64,000 nt of DNA, from contig NZ_CP022961.1 in the NCBI RefSeq assembly GCF_002285795.1, positions 4,034,001 to 4,098,000 of the forward strand, given 5' to 3'. This DNA comes from Plantactinospora sp. KBS50 (GTDB lineage: Bacteria > Actinomycetota > Actinomycetes > Mycobacteriales > Micromonosporaceae). The translations under genes and the position numbers were made by a program. Below, in pieces: positions 27,182 through 35,717 of the stretch. Positions within the stretch are counted from its first letter, which is position 1. Each line of letters starts with the position of its first letter. Under the pieces are notes generated by a model. That model was given only the letters and a program-made list of their open reading frames with translations, was not told the DNA's origin and did no database searches.

Positions 27182-30100
27182 GTGTCCGCGAACTGCTCCG
27201 GGACATCGACGCCCGGGGGTTGACCATCACGGCCGCCGACGGCGACCTGCGGTTGCAGGGGCCGACCGACCGGATGGACGCCGACCTGGTGGCGCGGATC
27301 CGGGCCGCCAAGCCGGACCTGGTCTCCTATCTGGGCACCCCGGCCGGCTTCCCGGTGACCCCGTTGCAGCGGGCGTACCTGCTCGGCCGGGGCGACCTGG
27401 TGGAGCTGGGCGGCGGCGCCAGCCACGTCTACCACGAGATCGAGGGCCACTGGGACCTGCCGCGACTCACCGCGGCGCTGCGCGCGGTGGTGACCCGGCA
27501 CTCGGCGCTGCGCACCGGGTTCACCCCGGACGGCCGGCAGGTGGTGCACGAGGACGTACCGGTGCACATCCGGGTCCGGGACCTGCGGGACCTGCCGGAA
27601 CGGGCCCGCGACCAGGTCCTGCGGTCCTACCGGGAGCGGGCGTCGCACCGGGTGCTGCCGCTGGACCGGCCGCCGCTGGTCCGCGCCGAGGTCAGCGTGC
27701 TGGCCGCGGACCGGATGGTGCTGCACGTGAGCCACGACGGCCTGGTGATGGACGGGATCAGCATGTTCCTGTTCTTCCGCGCCTGGTGGCAGGCGTACCA
27801 GGGCGAACCGGCCGGCGCGGACGAGGTGCCGTTCGCCGACTACGTGGCCGAACTGGCCCGCACGGCCGCCTCCGAGCGGGCGCAGCGGTCCCGCCGGTGG
27901 TGGCACGACCGGCTGCCCGACCTGAGCCCGGCTCCCGAACTGCCGTTGGCCGCCAACCCGGCCACGCTGACCCGGCCCCGGTTCACCCAGCGGACCGTCC
28001 GGGTGGCCGCCCCCGACTGGCGGCGGATCGCCGAGCACGGCCGCCGGCACGGGGTCACCCCCAACGCCGTGCTGCTCACCGCGTACGCGCAGACGCTTGC
28101 CTACTGGGGCGCCGGGCAGCGCTTCACGGTCAACACCACGGTGGCCAACCGGCCGCCGATCCATCCGCGGATCTTCGAGGCCATCGGCAACTTCTCCGAC
28201 ACCATGCTGGTGACCGCCGTCGTCGACCCGGCCGCCACCTTCGCCGAACGCTGCGCGACGATCCAGCAGGAGCTGCGGCAGGCGCTGGAGAACCGGCACG
28301 TCTCGGGCACCGAGGTGTTGCAGGAACTCGGGCGCGCCGGCGGCGCGGCGCGCACCCCGTACACGTTCAACTGCGCGATCGGGTACGTCCGCCCCGGCGT
28401 CGACGGCTCGGCGCTGCACCTGTTCGGTCCCGAGGTGTTCTCGGTCAGCCAGACCCCGCAGGTCCAGCTGAACGTCTTCGCCATGGAGCAGGACGGCGGC
28501 CTGGCCATCCAGGTCGACAGCGTCGACGAGCTGTTCCCGCCGGGGCTGCCGGCCGCGTTCGTGGCCGGCTACCAGCGGCTGCTCGACGGTCTGGCCGACC
28601 CGACCGGCTGGGCGCGGACCGATCCCGACCTGCGCCCCGACCAGCAGCGCCGGCGGCGCGAGGAGGCCAACGACACCGCCGCGGCCCAGCCCGAACGGAT
28701 GCTCTGGCACGACATCCTGCGGCAGGCGGCGCAGCGCCCGGACGCACCTGCGGTGATCAGCGCCAACGGCTCGTTGAGCTACGGCGACCTGCTGAGCCGG
28801 GCGCAGGGCGCCGCGGCCTGGCTGCGCGAGCGCGGGATCGGGCGCGGCGACCTGGTCGGGCTGGTCATGCGCCGCGGCCCCGAGCAGGTGGTCGGCATCC
28901 TGGCGGCGCTGCTCACCGGGGCCGCCTACCTGCCCGTGGACGCCGGCCTGCCCGCGCAGCGGCGCAGCTACCTGCTGCGCGACGGCGGCGTGCGGTGGGT
29001 GCTGACCAACGCTCCGGGCGCCGAGCCGGACGCGCTGGTGCTGGCCGACGTGCCGGCCGGCGAACCGTTCGAGCCGCCCGCCGACGGACACGTCGACGAC
29101 CTGGCCTACGTGCTCTACACCTCGGGCACCACCGGGCAGCCCAAGGGGGTCATGGTCAGCCACCGCAACGTGGCGAACGTGGTCGCCGACTGCACCGCCC
29201 GGTTCGGGGTGGACGCCACCGACCGGTTCTTCGGGATCAGCGCGTTCAACTTCGACCTGTCGGTGTACGACGTCTTCGGCGCGCTGTCGGTCGGCGCGGC
29301 CCTGGTGCTGCCCGACGCCGACCGGGCGGCCGACCCGGCGCACTGGCTCGACCTGTGCGAGCGGCACGGGGTGACGGTGTGGAACTCGGTACCGGCCATT
29401 GCCGCGATGCTCTGCGAGCAGGCCGCCGCCGACCCGGCCCGGCTGGGCGCGCTGCGGCTGCTGATGATGAGCGGCGACCGGATCCCGCCGGAGCTGCCGG
29501 CGGCGCTGCTGCGACTGCTGCCGGACCTGGAGGTGGTCTCGCTGGGCGGCCCCACCGAGACCACGATCTGGAACATCCTGCATCCGGTCGGGGTGGCCGA
29601 CGACGGCGCCCGGCCCGTGCCGTACGGGCGGCCCAACCGCAACAACACCGCGTTCGTCCGCGGACCCGGCGGCTGGGACCGGCCGGACTGGGTGGCCGGC
29701 GAGATCTGGGCCGGCGGCACGGGCGTGGCCCGCGGCTACCACGGCGACCCGGACCGCACGGCGCAACGCTTCGTCGACGGCCTCTACAACACCGGCGACC
29801 TGGGCCGGTACCTGCCGGACGGCTCGATCGAGATCCTCGGCCGCAGCGACTTCCAGATCAAGGTGAACGGCTACCGCATCGAGGCCGGCGAGGTCGAGAG
29901 CCGGCTGGTGGCCGTACCGGCGGTCAAGCAGGCCGTGGTGGTACGCCGCGGCGGGGCCCACGGCGACCGGCTGGTGGCGCACGTGGTGCCGGCCGGCGAC
30001 GACCGGCCGGGCCTCGGCGAGCTGCGCGAACGGCTCGCCGAGCAGCTACCGGACTACATGATTCCCAGCGCGCTGGTCTGGCACGGCGCGCTGCCGCTGA

Positions 30101-30531
30101 CCCGCAACGGCAAGGTGGACCGTGCCCGGCTGGCCGAGATCGAGCCGGCGCCGGCCGGCGCAGCAGCGCCCGCCGGAGCGCCGGCGCAGCCGCCCACCGG
30201 GTCGACCACCGCAGCGTCCGGGCCGTCCACCGCGACCGCCGCGGCGGCCGGGGCGGCCAGCCCGGCCGCGGCGCACGACGGCACGCCCGACGGCACGGTC
30301 GAGGCCGCCCTGATCCGCCTCTGGTCGGGCGTGCTGCGGCTGCCCACCCTCGCCCCCGACGCCAGCCTGTACGACCTGGGCGGCGACTCGCTGAGCGCGG
30401 CCCGGATCCTCACCGGCGTCCGCAAGGAGTTCGGCATCACGATCCCCCTGGACCAGATGTACGACGTGCGGACCGTCCGGCTGATGGCCGACCGGTTGGC
30501 TGCCGAACAGCGGAAGGGTGGCCGCAAATGA
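27178..30531 (+). CDS. NRPS: TubC docking-Cy-A(Cys)-PCP
   Basis: The 1117-residue synthetase has an N-terminal TubC-type docking domain (about 1-52) and a heterocyclisation domain (about 58-480). The Cy motif DxxxxDxxS is intact (Asp187, Asp192, Ser195) in place of HHxxxDG. The adenylation domain (about 500-985) has YTSGTTGQPKG. Reading the ten specificity positions gives D693 L694 Y697 N736 M763 S765 L789 I797 W798 K979, the cysteine-type code of siderophore synthetases. A long Ala/Pro linker leads to a PCP with Ser1071. There is no oxidase or thioesterase domain. The azaserine synthetase has the same layout but uses serine. The start overlaps the cupin-MetRS stop. Confidence 0.92.
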   Translation: MSVRELLRDIDARGLTITAADGDLRLQGPTDRMDADLVARIRAAKPDLVSYLGTPAGFPVTPLQRAYLLGRGDLVELGGGASHVYHEIEGHWDLPRLTAALRAVVTRHSALRTGFTPDGRQVVHEDVPVHIRVRDLRDLPERARDQVLRSYRERASHRVLPLDRPPLVRAEVSVLAADRMVLHVSHDGLVMDGISMFLFFRAWWQAYQGEPAGADEVPFADYVAELARTAASERAQRSRRWWHDRLPDLSPAPELPLAANPATLTRPRFTQRTVRVAAPDWRRIAEHGRRHGVTPNAVLLTAYAQTLAYWGAGQRFTVNTTVANRPPIHPRIFEAIGNFSDTMLVTAVVDPAATFAERCATIQQELRQALENRHVSGTEVLQELGRAGGAARTPYTFNCAIGYVRPGVDGSALHLFGPEVFSVSQTPQVQLNVFAMEQDGGLAIQVDSVDELFPPGLPAAFVAGYQRLLDGLADPTGWARTDPDLRPDQQRRRREEANDTAAAQPERMLWHDILRQAAQRPDAPAVISANGSLSYGDLLSRAQGAAAWLRERGIGRGDLVGLVMRRGPEQVVGILAALLTGAAYLPVDAGLPAQRRSYLLRDGGVRWVLTNAPGAEPDALVLADVPAGEPFEPPADGHVDDLAYVLYTSGTTGQPKGVMVSHRNVANVVADCTARFGVDATDRFFGISAFNFDLSVYDVFGALSVGAALVLPDADRAADPAHWLDLCERHGVTVWNSVPAIAAMLCEQAAADPARLGALRLLMMSGDRIPPELPAALLRLLPDLEVVSLGGPTETTIWNILHPVGVADDGARPVPYGRPNRNNTAFVRGPGGWDRPDWVAGEIWAGGTGVARGYHGDPDRTAQRFVDGLYNTGDLGRYLPDGSIEILGRSDFQIKVNGYRIEAGEVESRLVAVPAVKQAVVVRRGGAHGDRLVAHVVPAGDDRPGLGELRERLAEQLPDYMIPSALVWHGALPLTRNGKVDRARLAEIEPAPAGAAAPAGAPAQPPTGSTTAASGPSTATAAAAGAASPAAAHDGTPDGTVEAALIRLWSGVLRLPTLAPDASLYDLGGDSLSAARILTGVRKEFGITIPLDQMYDVRTVRLMADRLAAEQRKGGRK

Positions 30532-32033
30532 GCGGAACCGTACTCGACCGGGTCATCGGCGCCGCCCCAACGCCCGGCCACCACCTGCGGGTGGCCCGGC
30601 TGGACGGCACCACCTCGATCGAGCTGGCCGACCTGCACGCGCGGGCCGGCCGGCTGGCCGCCGCGCTGCACGCGGAGGGGATCCGGGCCGGCGACCGGAT
30701 CGGCATCCTGGCCGCCAACGGCCTCGAATGGGTGCTGCTCGACCTGGCCGCGCTGCACCTCAAGGCGGTCACCGCGGGCTTCGAGCCGGGCAAGTTCGAG
30801 GCCGACGGCGGCCTGATCGAGCGCTACGGCCTGCGGACGCTCTTCACCGACCGGCCGGCCACCGGGCCGGGCATCCGGGCGATCAGCGAGGTCACCGCCC
30901 TGGCCGCGCGGCCCGGGACGATCCCGCCGGCCCGCTGGGAGCGGCAGGAGGCCACCACCATCAAGTTCACCTCGGGCAGCACCGGCGAACCCAAGGGGCT
31001 GGCCGCCTCGGCCGGCAGCATCGACGGGTCGCTGCGCGCCGTGCAGCAGATGTTCGCGCACGGGCCGGCCGACGACATCTTCGTGTTCCTGCCGCTGTCC
31101 CTGCTCCAGCAGCGCTACTGGGTCTACTCGGCGCTGGCCTACGGGCACGACGTCACGATCAGCTCGTACGCGGCGGTGTTCGCGGTGCTGCGCCGGACCC
31201 GGCCGAGCGTGGTGATGGGCGTACCGGGCTTCTTCGAGACCGCCCGGCGGCACATCGAGGAGCAGGCCCGCCGCGGCGGGACCGACCCGGCGAGCGCCGC
31301 CCGGGCGCTGTTCGGCGACCGGATCCGCTACCTGTGGACCGGCTCGGCGCCGGCCGCACCGGCCACCCTGGAGTTCTTCGACGCCTGCGGGCTGCCGATC
31401 TACGAGGGGTACGGGCTCAACGAGACCTGCATCGTCAGCAAGAACTGCCCGGGGGCCAGCCGGCGCGGCAGCGTCGGGCGGGTGCTGCCCGGCAAGCGGG
31501 TCATCATCGGCGACGACGGGGTGATCAGCGTCCACAGCGACGACCCGGTCGGGCTCGGCTACACCTACGCGGCGCCGGGCGAGTCGGAACGCATCTTCGG
31601 CCCGGACGGGACCGTGCGGACCGGGGACCTCGGGCACCTCGACGAGGACGGTTTCCTCTACATCGAGGGTCGCGCCGACGACGTCATCGTGCTGGACAAC
31701 GGGCGCAAGGTGATCGTCCGGCCGATCGAGGAGCGCCTGCGGGCCAGCCCGCTGGTGGCGCAGGCGGTGGTCTTCTGCCCGACCCAGAGTCACCTGGTGG
31801 CGGTGCTCTCCCCGACCGGTTCGGTGGACCGGTCGGCGCTTGCCGCGCACCTGTCCGCGGCCAACGCCGCGCTCGCCCGGGACGAGCAGGTACGCCGGGT
31901 GGTGGTGGCCGACGAGCCGTTCAGCATCGACAACGGGTTGCTGACCTCGCAGTACAAGCCGCGACGCAAGCAGATCTTCGCGCGCTACGCAGCCGCGATC
32001 ACGGCGAAAGGGGATGGTGTGCATGTCCAGTGA
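30528..32033 (+). CDS. Acyl-AMP ligase for carrier-protein loading
   Basis: The 501-residue protein is an ANL-family adenylating enzyme. It has the P-loop FTSGSTGEPKG near residue 150, YEGYGLNET near residue 295, RTGDLGHLDEDGFLYIEGR near residue 365 and a C-terminal YKPRRKQI with the catalytic Lys. It lacks condensation or carrier domains. The next gene is a stand-alone ACP, so loading of an acid onto that ACP is likely, as Tri29 does with hydrazinoacetic acid in triacsin biosynthesis. The ATG overlaps the NRPS stop by four bases. CoA ligation cannot be excluded by sequence. Confidence 0.87.
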   Translation: MSGTVLDRVIGAAPTPGHHLRVARLDGTTSIELADLHARAGRLAAALHAEGIRAGDRIGILAANGLEWVLLDLAALHLKAVTAGFEPGKFEADGGLIERYGLRTLFTDRPATGPGIRAISEVTALAARPGTIPPARWERQEATTIKFTSGSTGEPKGLAASAGSIDGSLRAVQQMFAHGPADDIFVFLPLSLLQQRYWVYSALAYGHDVTISSYAAVFAVLRRTRPSVVMGVPGFFETARRHIEEQARRGGTDPASAARALFGDRIRYLWTGSAPAAPATLEFFDACGLPIYEGYGLNETCIVSKNCPGASRRGSVGRVLPGKRVIIGDDGVISVHSDDPVGLGYTYAAPGESERIFGPDGTVRTGDLGHLDEDGFLYIEGRADDVIVLDNGRKVIVRPIEERLRASPLVAQAVVFCPTQSHLVAVLSPTGSVDRSALAAHLSAANAALARDEQVRRVVVADEPFSIDNGLLTSQYKPRRKQIFARYAAAITAKGDGVHVQ

Positions 32034-32283
32034 GCTGGAGGGACTGGTCCGGGAGCGGGTGGCGCAGGTGTTGGCCGACGTGCCGGCCGGGGAACTGGAG
32101 CTGGACGCCGACCTGGCCGACGACTACGGGCTCACCTCGCTGAACAAGGTGCTGCTGGTGACCTCGCTCTGCGACGACGCCGGCGTGGACGTCGCCAACT
32201 TCACCGAGTTCGACGTGGCGGCCATGCGCACCGTGGCGCAACTGCGCGACGCGCTCGCCAAGCACCAGCCGGCCACGACATGA
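32023..32283 (+). CDS. Stand-alone acyl/peptidyl carrier protein
   Basis: The 86-residue product is a four-helix carrier. Phosphopantetheine would attach to Ser39 in DDYGLTSLNKV. The ATG at 32023 was chosen because AAGGGG lies about nine bases upstream. An ATG at 32014 would sit on top of that site. It follows the AMP ligase and overlaps the GNAT start, which suggests that the acyl group is loaded, N-acylated and oxidised while bound here. Confidence 0.87.
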   Translation: MSSELEGLVRERVAQVLADVPAGELELDADLADDYGLTSLNKVLLVTSLCDDAGVDVANFTEFDVAAMRTVAQLRDALAKHQPATT

Positions 32284-32894
32284 GCGGGCCGATCTCCGGC
32301 TGGGCCGGCCGGGCCGCCGCGGCGGAGTTGGAGAACGCGGCCGTCGCGCTGCGGGCGGTCCGCGAGAGCGACCGGGCGGCGGTCCGCGCCGTGGCCATGG
32401 ACCCGGACATCTGGCGCTACTTCGTCTCCCGGGTGGACACCGAGGAGGACTTCGAGCGGTTCTTCAGCACCATGCTGACCGACCTGGCGGCCGGCCGCCG
32501 GGTGCCGTACGTCGTCCTGGACCGCTCCCGCGGGCGGATCGCCGGCAGCATGAGCTTCGGCAACCTGGCGCAGGCCGACGGGCGGCTGGAGATCGGCTGG
32601 TCCTGGCTCGGCCGCGACTTCCGCGGCCGGGGCATCAACCGGCCGGCCAAGCACCTGCTGCTGGGCTTCGCCTTCGAGACGCTGGGCGCCGAGCGGGTCG
32701 AGTTCAAGACCGACGTGCTCAACGAGCCGGCCCGGGCCGGGCTGCGCGGCATCGGCGCGGTCGAGGAGGGCGTGCTGCGCAGCTTCAACCCGATGCCGGA
32801 CGGCCGGCGCCGGGACGCCGTCTTCTACAGCGTCCTGCGCGCCGAGTGGCCGGCGGTGGACCGGCGGCTGTCCCGGGTGGCGGTGGCGCCGTGA
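32280..32894 (+). CDS. GNAT family N-acyltransferase
   Basis: The 204-residue product has the GNAT acyl-CoA binding loop GRDFRGRGINRPAKHLLL near residue 115 and the RimJ/RimL-type segment VALRAVRESDRAAVRAVA at the N terminus. In triacsin biosynthesis a GNAT (Tri31) succinylates hydrazinoacetyl-ACP. The same cassette order here (ligase, ACP, GNAT) supports N-acyl protection of the hydrazine. The acyl donor is not evident. It overlaps both flanking genes by four bases. Confidence 0.85.
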   Translation: MSGPISGWAGRAAAAELENAAVALRAVRESDRAAVRAVAMDPDIWRYFVSRVDTEEDFERFFSTMLTDLAAGRRVPYVVLDRSRGRIAGSMSFGNLAQADGRLEIGWSWLGRDFRGRGINRPAKHLLLGFAFETLGAERVEFKTDVLNEPARAGLRGIGAVEEGVLRSFNPMPDGRRRDAVFYSVLRAEWPAVDRRLSRVAVAP

Positions 32895-33943
32895 CCATCC
32901 CGTACGTGCCGATGGCCGGGACGGCGTACCAGCGGGGGGTCCGGCACGGCCAGGTCCGCGGCGCTGCGCTGCGCGCGTTCCTCGACGACGGCCTGACCCG
33001 GATCGAGCACCTGCTGTCCGAACCGGTCGACCGCACCACCCTGGCCGACACGCTGGCCCGGTACGACGCGGCGATCGGCCGGGCCGTACCGGAGTTCGCC
33101 GAGGAGATCCGGGGGCTGGCCGACGGCGCCGGCCTGACCCGGGCCGAGGCCGTGCTGTTGCAGGCGCGGCGGGAGATCCTGGGATACCGCAGGATTCCCA
33201 CGGCCGGCGACTGCACCACCTACGCCCGGTGCGGGGCCGATCCGGTCATGGCCCAGACGGTCGACCTCAACGGCGACCTGGACGACCAGATCGCCGTGCT
33301 GGACACCGGGCACGCCCTGGTGCTCAGCTTCGGCGGGCTGCTCGGCTATCTGGGCCTCAACCGGGCCGGCCTGGCCGTCGGCCTCAACCTGGTGCTGGGC
33401 GGGCAGTGGGGTCCCGGCCTGCCCCCGTACCTGGCCATCCGGCACCTGCTCGACGTCTGCGACAGCGTTCCGGACGCGGTCAAGCGGCTGCGGGACCTGC
33501 CGCTGGCCAGCTCCCGTTCGATCACGCTGTGCGACCGCGACCAGGCCGGCTTCGTCGAGGTGCTGGACGGCGCGACGCGCTGGCACGCGTCGCCCGAACC
33601 GGTGCACACCAACCACTTCCTCGACCCGGACCTGGCCGAGCGGGACGAGATCAACGTCTTCGCGCGCAACTCGTCGCTGCGCCGCTACGACGCCTGCCGC
33701 TCGGCGCTGGCCGGCCTGCCCGCCGGCGCCGCCGCCGAGGAGCACTTCGCGCTGCTGAGCCGGCCGCCCATCTGCGTGCCCGACAACGGCGACATCCGCC
33801 GCGAACGCACCGTGGCGGCCGTGGTGGCGTTTCCCCGACGCGGCGAGCTGCACGTGCGGCCCGGCGATCCGTCGCGCTCGGCCACCGAGGTGTTCCGGCT
33901 GGCGGCGACCGATCCGGGTTCCGGCGTCGGGAGCGGCGCATGA
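32891..33943 (+). CDS. C45-family (acyltransferase/acylase-like) Ntn hydrolase
   Basis: The 350-residue product matches the peptidase C45 or isopenicillin N acyltransferase family. It begins with GTAYQRGVRHGQVRG, the conserved N-terminal segment. Cys108 in GDCTTYA is the predicted self-cleavage nucleophile, and FARNSSLRRYD lies in the C-terminal part. Members transfer or remove acyl groups on amines. The simplest role here is to remove the protecting group added by the GNAT after oxidation. Start is a GTG overlapping the GNAT stop. A beta-lactam-type acyl exchange or peptide hydrolysis is the alternative. Confidence 0.8.
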   Translation: MTIPYVPMAGTAYQRGVRHGQVRGAALRAFLDDGLTRIEHLLSEPVDRTTLADTLARYDAAIGRAVPEFAEEIRGLADGAGLTRAEAVLLQARREILGYRRIPTAGDCTTYARCGADPVMAQTVDLNGDLDDQIAVLDTGHALVLSFGGLLGYLGLNRAGLAVGLNLVLGGQWGPGLPPYLAIRHLLDVCDSVPDAVKRLRDLPLASSRSITLCDRDQAGFVEVLDGATRWHASPEPVHTNHFLDPDLAERDEINVFARNSSLRRYDACRSALAGLPAGAAAEEHFALLSRPPICVPDNGDIRRERTVAAVVAFPRRGELHVRPGDPSRSATEVFRLAATDPGSGVGSGA

Positions 33944-34788
33944 GCATCGACCGCGCCGACCAGAGCGACCGCGCCGACCGGTTCGCCCGGCTGCACCAGC
34001 AGGGCAGCTTCGTCATCCCGAACCCGTGGGACGCCGGGACGGCCCGCCTGCTCACCGGGCTCGGCTTCGCGGCGCTGGCCACCACCAGCGGCGGGCTGGC
34101 GTTCGGCGCGGCCCGCGCCGACGGCGCCAACCTGGTGGGCCGGGACGAGACGCTGGCCAACGTGGCCGCCATCGTCGCCGCCACCAGCCTGCCGGTCTCG
34201 GCCGACCTGGAGAACGGCTTCGGCCCCGAACCGTCGGACGTGGCCGAGACCATCCGGCGGGCCGCCGCCGCGGGCGCGGTCGGCGGGTCCGTCGAGGACG
34301 CCACCGGGATGCCGGACGCGCCGATCCTGCCGCTGGGCGAGGCGGTCCGGCGGGTCCGGGCCGCGGTGCTCGCCGCCGCCGAGCTGCCGTTCCCGTTCCT
34401 GGTGACCGCCCGCGCGGACAACTTCTTCCACGGCCGGGCCGACCTGCCCGACACCATCCGGCGGCTGCGCGCCTACCAGGACGCCGGCGCCCACGTGCTG
34501 TACGCCCCGGCGCTGCCCGGCCCGCAGGTGGTGGCGCAGGTCTGCGCCGCCGTCGACCGGCCGGTCAACGTCCTGGCCGGCAGCTCGTCGGCGGTCACCG
34601 TCGAGCGGTTGGCCGCGGCCGGCGCCCGGCGGATCAGCCTCGGCTCGGCGCTGGCCCGTACCGCGCTCAGCGCCACGCTGGCCGCCGCCCGGGAGGTCGC
34701 CGACCGCGGCACCTTCGGCTTCGCCGAGCGGACGCTGAGCTACCCGGAGATCAACGACATGATGGACCGCACCGGGGCGAAGCCGTGA
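33940..34788 (+). CDS. Isocitrate lyase/PEP mutase superfamily protein
   Basis: The 282-residue product has the family core: FVIPNPWDAGTARLLTGLGF near residue 25, LPVSADLENGFG near residue 85 with metal-binding acids, SVEDATG near residue 120 and TARADNFF near residue 155. The PEP-mutase EDK-x-FPK-x-N motif is absent, so a C-C lyase or an oxaloacetase/carboxyPEP-type activity is more likely than phosphonate formation. It sits inside the coupled gene string. Supply of glyoxylate for glycine is one guess, without direct evidence. Confidence 0.8.
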   Translation: MSIDRADQSDRADRFARLHQQGSFVIPNPWDAGTARLLTGLGFAALATTSGGLAFGAARADGANLVGRDETLANVAAIVAATSLPVSADLENGFGPEPSDVAETIRRAAAAGAVGGSVEDATGMPDAPILPLGEAVRRVRAAVLAAAELPFPFLVTARADNFFHGRADLPDTIRRLRAYQDAGAHVLYAPALPGPQVVAQVCAAVDRPVNVLAGSSSAVTVERLAAAGARRISLGSALARTALSATLAAAREVADRGTFGFAERTLSYPEINDMMDRTGAKP

Positions 34789-35705
34789 CCGTCCACCTCA
34801 GCGCTCCCGCGTACGTCCTCGGCGAGGACCGGACCCCGCACGCCGACCTGCCGGGCTTCGCGGAGCGCATCCGCGAGCTGAAGATGCCACCGCTGGCGCA
34901 GTTGTGGGGCTGGGGCAGCGTGTGGCGTACCCGCCGGCCGGTGGCCGACCTGATGCTGGACAGCGGCCGGGCGGCCCTGGCCGGCGCGGGCCTGGACCCG
35001 GCCGGCGTGGACGCCGTGGTGCTGTGCTGCACCCGGTTCGCCGGCGGGCCGGACGTGCACGGCTCCTTCGTCGAGCGGGTGCTGACCGGCCTCGACCTGC
35101 CCGGTGCGGCCTTCGTGGGCGTCACGCTGAACCGCTGCGCCAACCTGATGGCCGGCATCGACGTCGCGGCGGCCTGGGTGGCGGCCCGGCGCTACCGCAG
35201 CGTGCTGGTCATCACCGCCGACCGGGTCGGCGGCGCCGACCGGCGGATCGAGCCGTTCGCGCTGTTCAGCGACGGCGCCGCGGCCTGCCTGGTGGCCGCC
35301 GACCCGTACGGCGCGCAGAGCTACGAACTGCTCGGCTGCGCCGCCGCACAGCACGCGCCGGACCTGGACTGGTCGCACGAGATCAGCCCGGTGCTGTCCC
35401 GACGGGTCAACGACGAACTGGCCAAGGTCACCGGCGTGCCGGCCGGGCGGGTGTCCGCGGTCCTGCCGGCCAACCTGTTCCTGCCCGTGCTCGGGATGAA
35501 GGAGCGCCAGGCCGGCTTCGGCGCCGACCAGTTGTACACCGACAACGTCGCCCGGGTGGGCCACTGCTTCGCCGCCGACCCGCTGATCAATCTCGTCGAT
35601 CGGGCCGCCGCCGGGGGCATCGAGCCCGGCGGCGCCTACCTGCTCGCCGTCAGTGTCCCGGGCGCCCGGCACGGCGTCCTGCTGCGCGCGGGATCCGCGT
35701 CTTAG
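34785..35705 (+). CDS. KASIII-like (thiolase-fold) acyltransferase
   Basis: The 306-residue product has the 3-oxoacyl-ACP synthase III fold with nucleophile Cys118 in LNRCANLMAGID and an FALFSDGAAACLVA strand near residue 165. The usual His and Asn motifs are altered. HQAN is replaced by PANLF, and GNTSSAS by GHCFAADPLIN. Decarboxylative condensation is therefore unlikely. KASIII relatives lacking that triad move acyl groups between carriers or onto alcohols. A transfer from the free ACP to the cupin-MetRS carrier would fit the reported AzsD step in azaserine biosynthesis. GTG start overlaps the previous stop. Confidence 0.8.
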   Translation: MTVHLSAPAYVLGEDRTPHADLPGFAERIRELKMPPLAQLWGWGSVWRTRRPVADLMLDSGRAALAGAGLDPAGVDAVVLCCTRFAGGPDVHGSFVERVLTGLDLPGAAFVGVTLNRCANLMAGIDVAAAWVAARRYRSVLVITADRVGGADRRIEPFALFSDGAAACLVAADPYGAQSYELLGCAAAQHAPDLDWSHEISPVLSRRVNDELAKVTGVPAGRVSAVLPANLFLPVLGMKERQAGFGADQLYTDNVARVGHCFAADPLINLVDRAAAGGIEPGGAYLLAVSVPGARHGVLLRAGSAS

Positions 35706-35717
35706 GGGGAGGAACAC

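Noticed and set aside
33940-34788. Phosphonate biosynthesis by a PEP mutase
   Set aside because: The mutase signature EDK-x-FPK-x-N is absent and no phosphonopyruvate decarboxylase or aminotransferase lies nearby.
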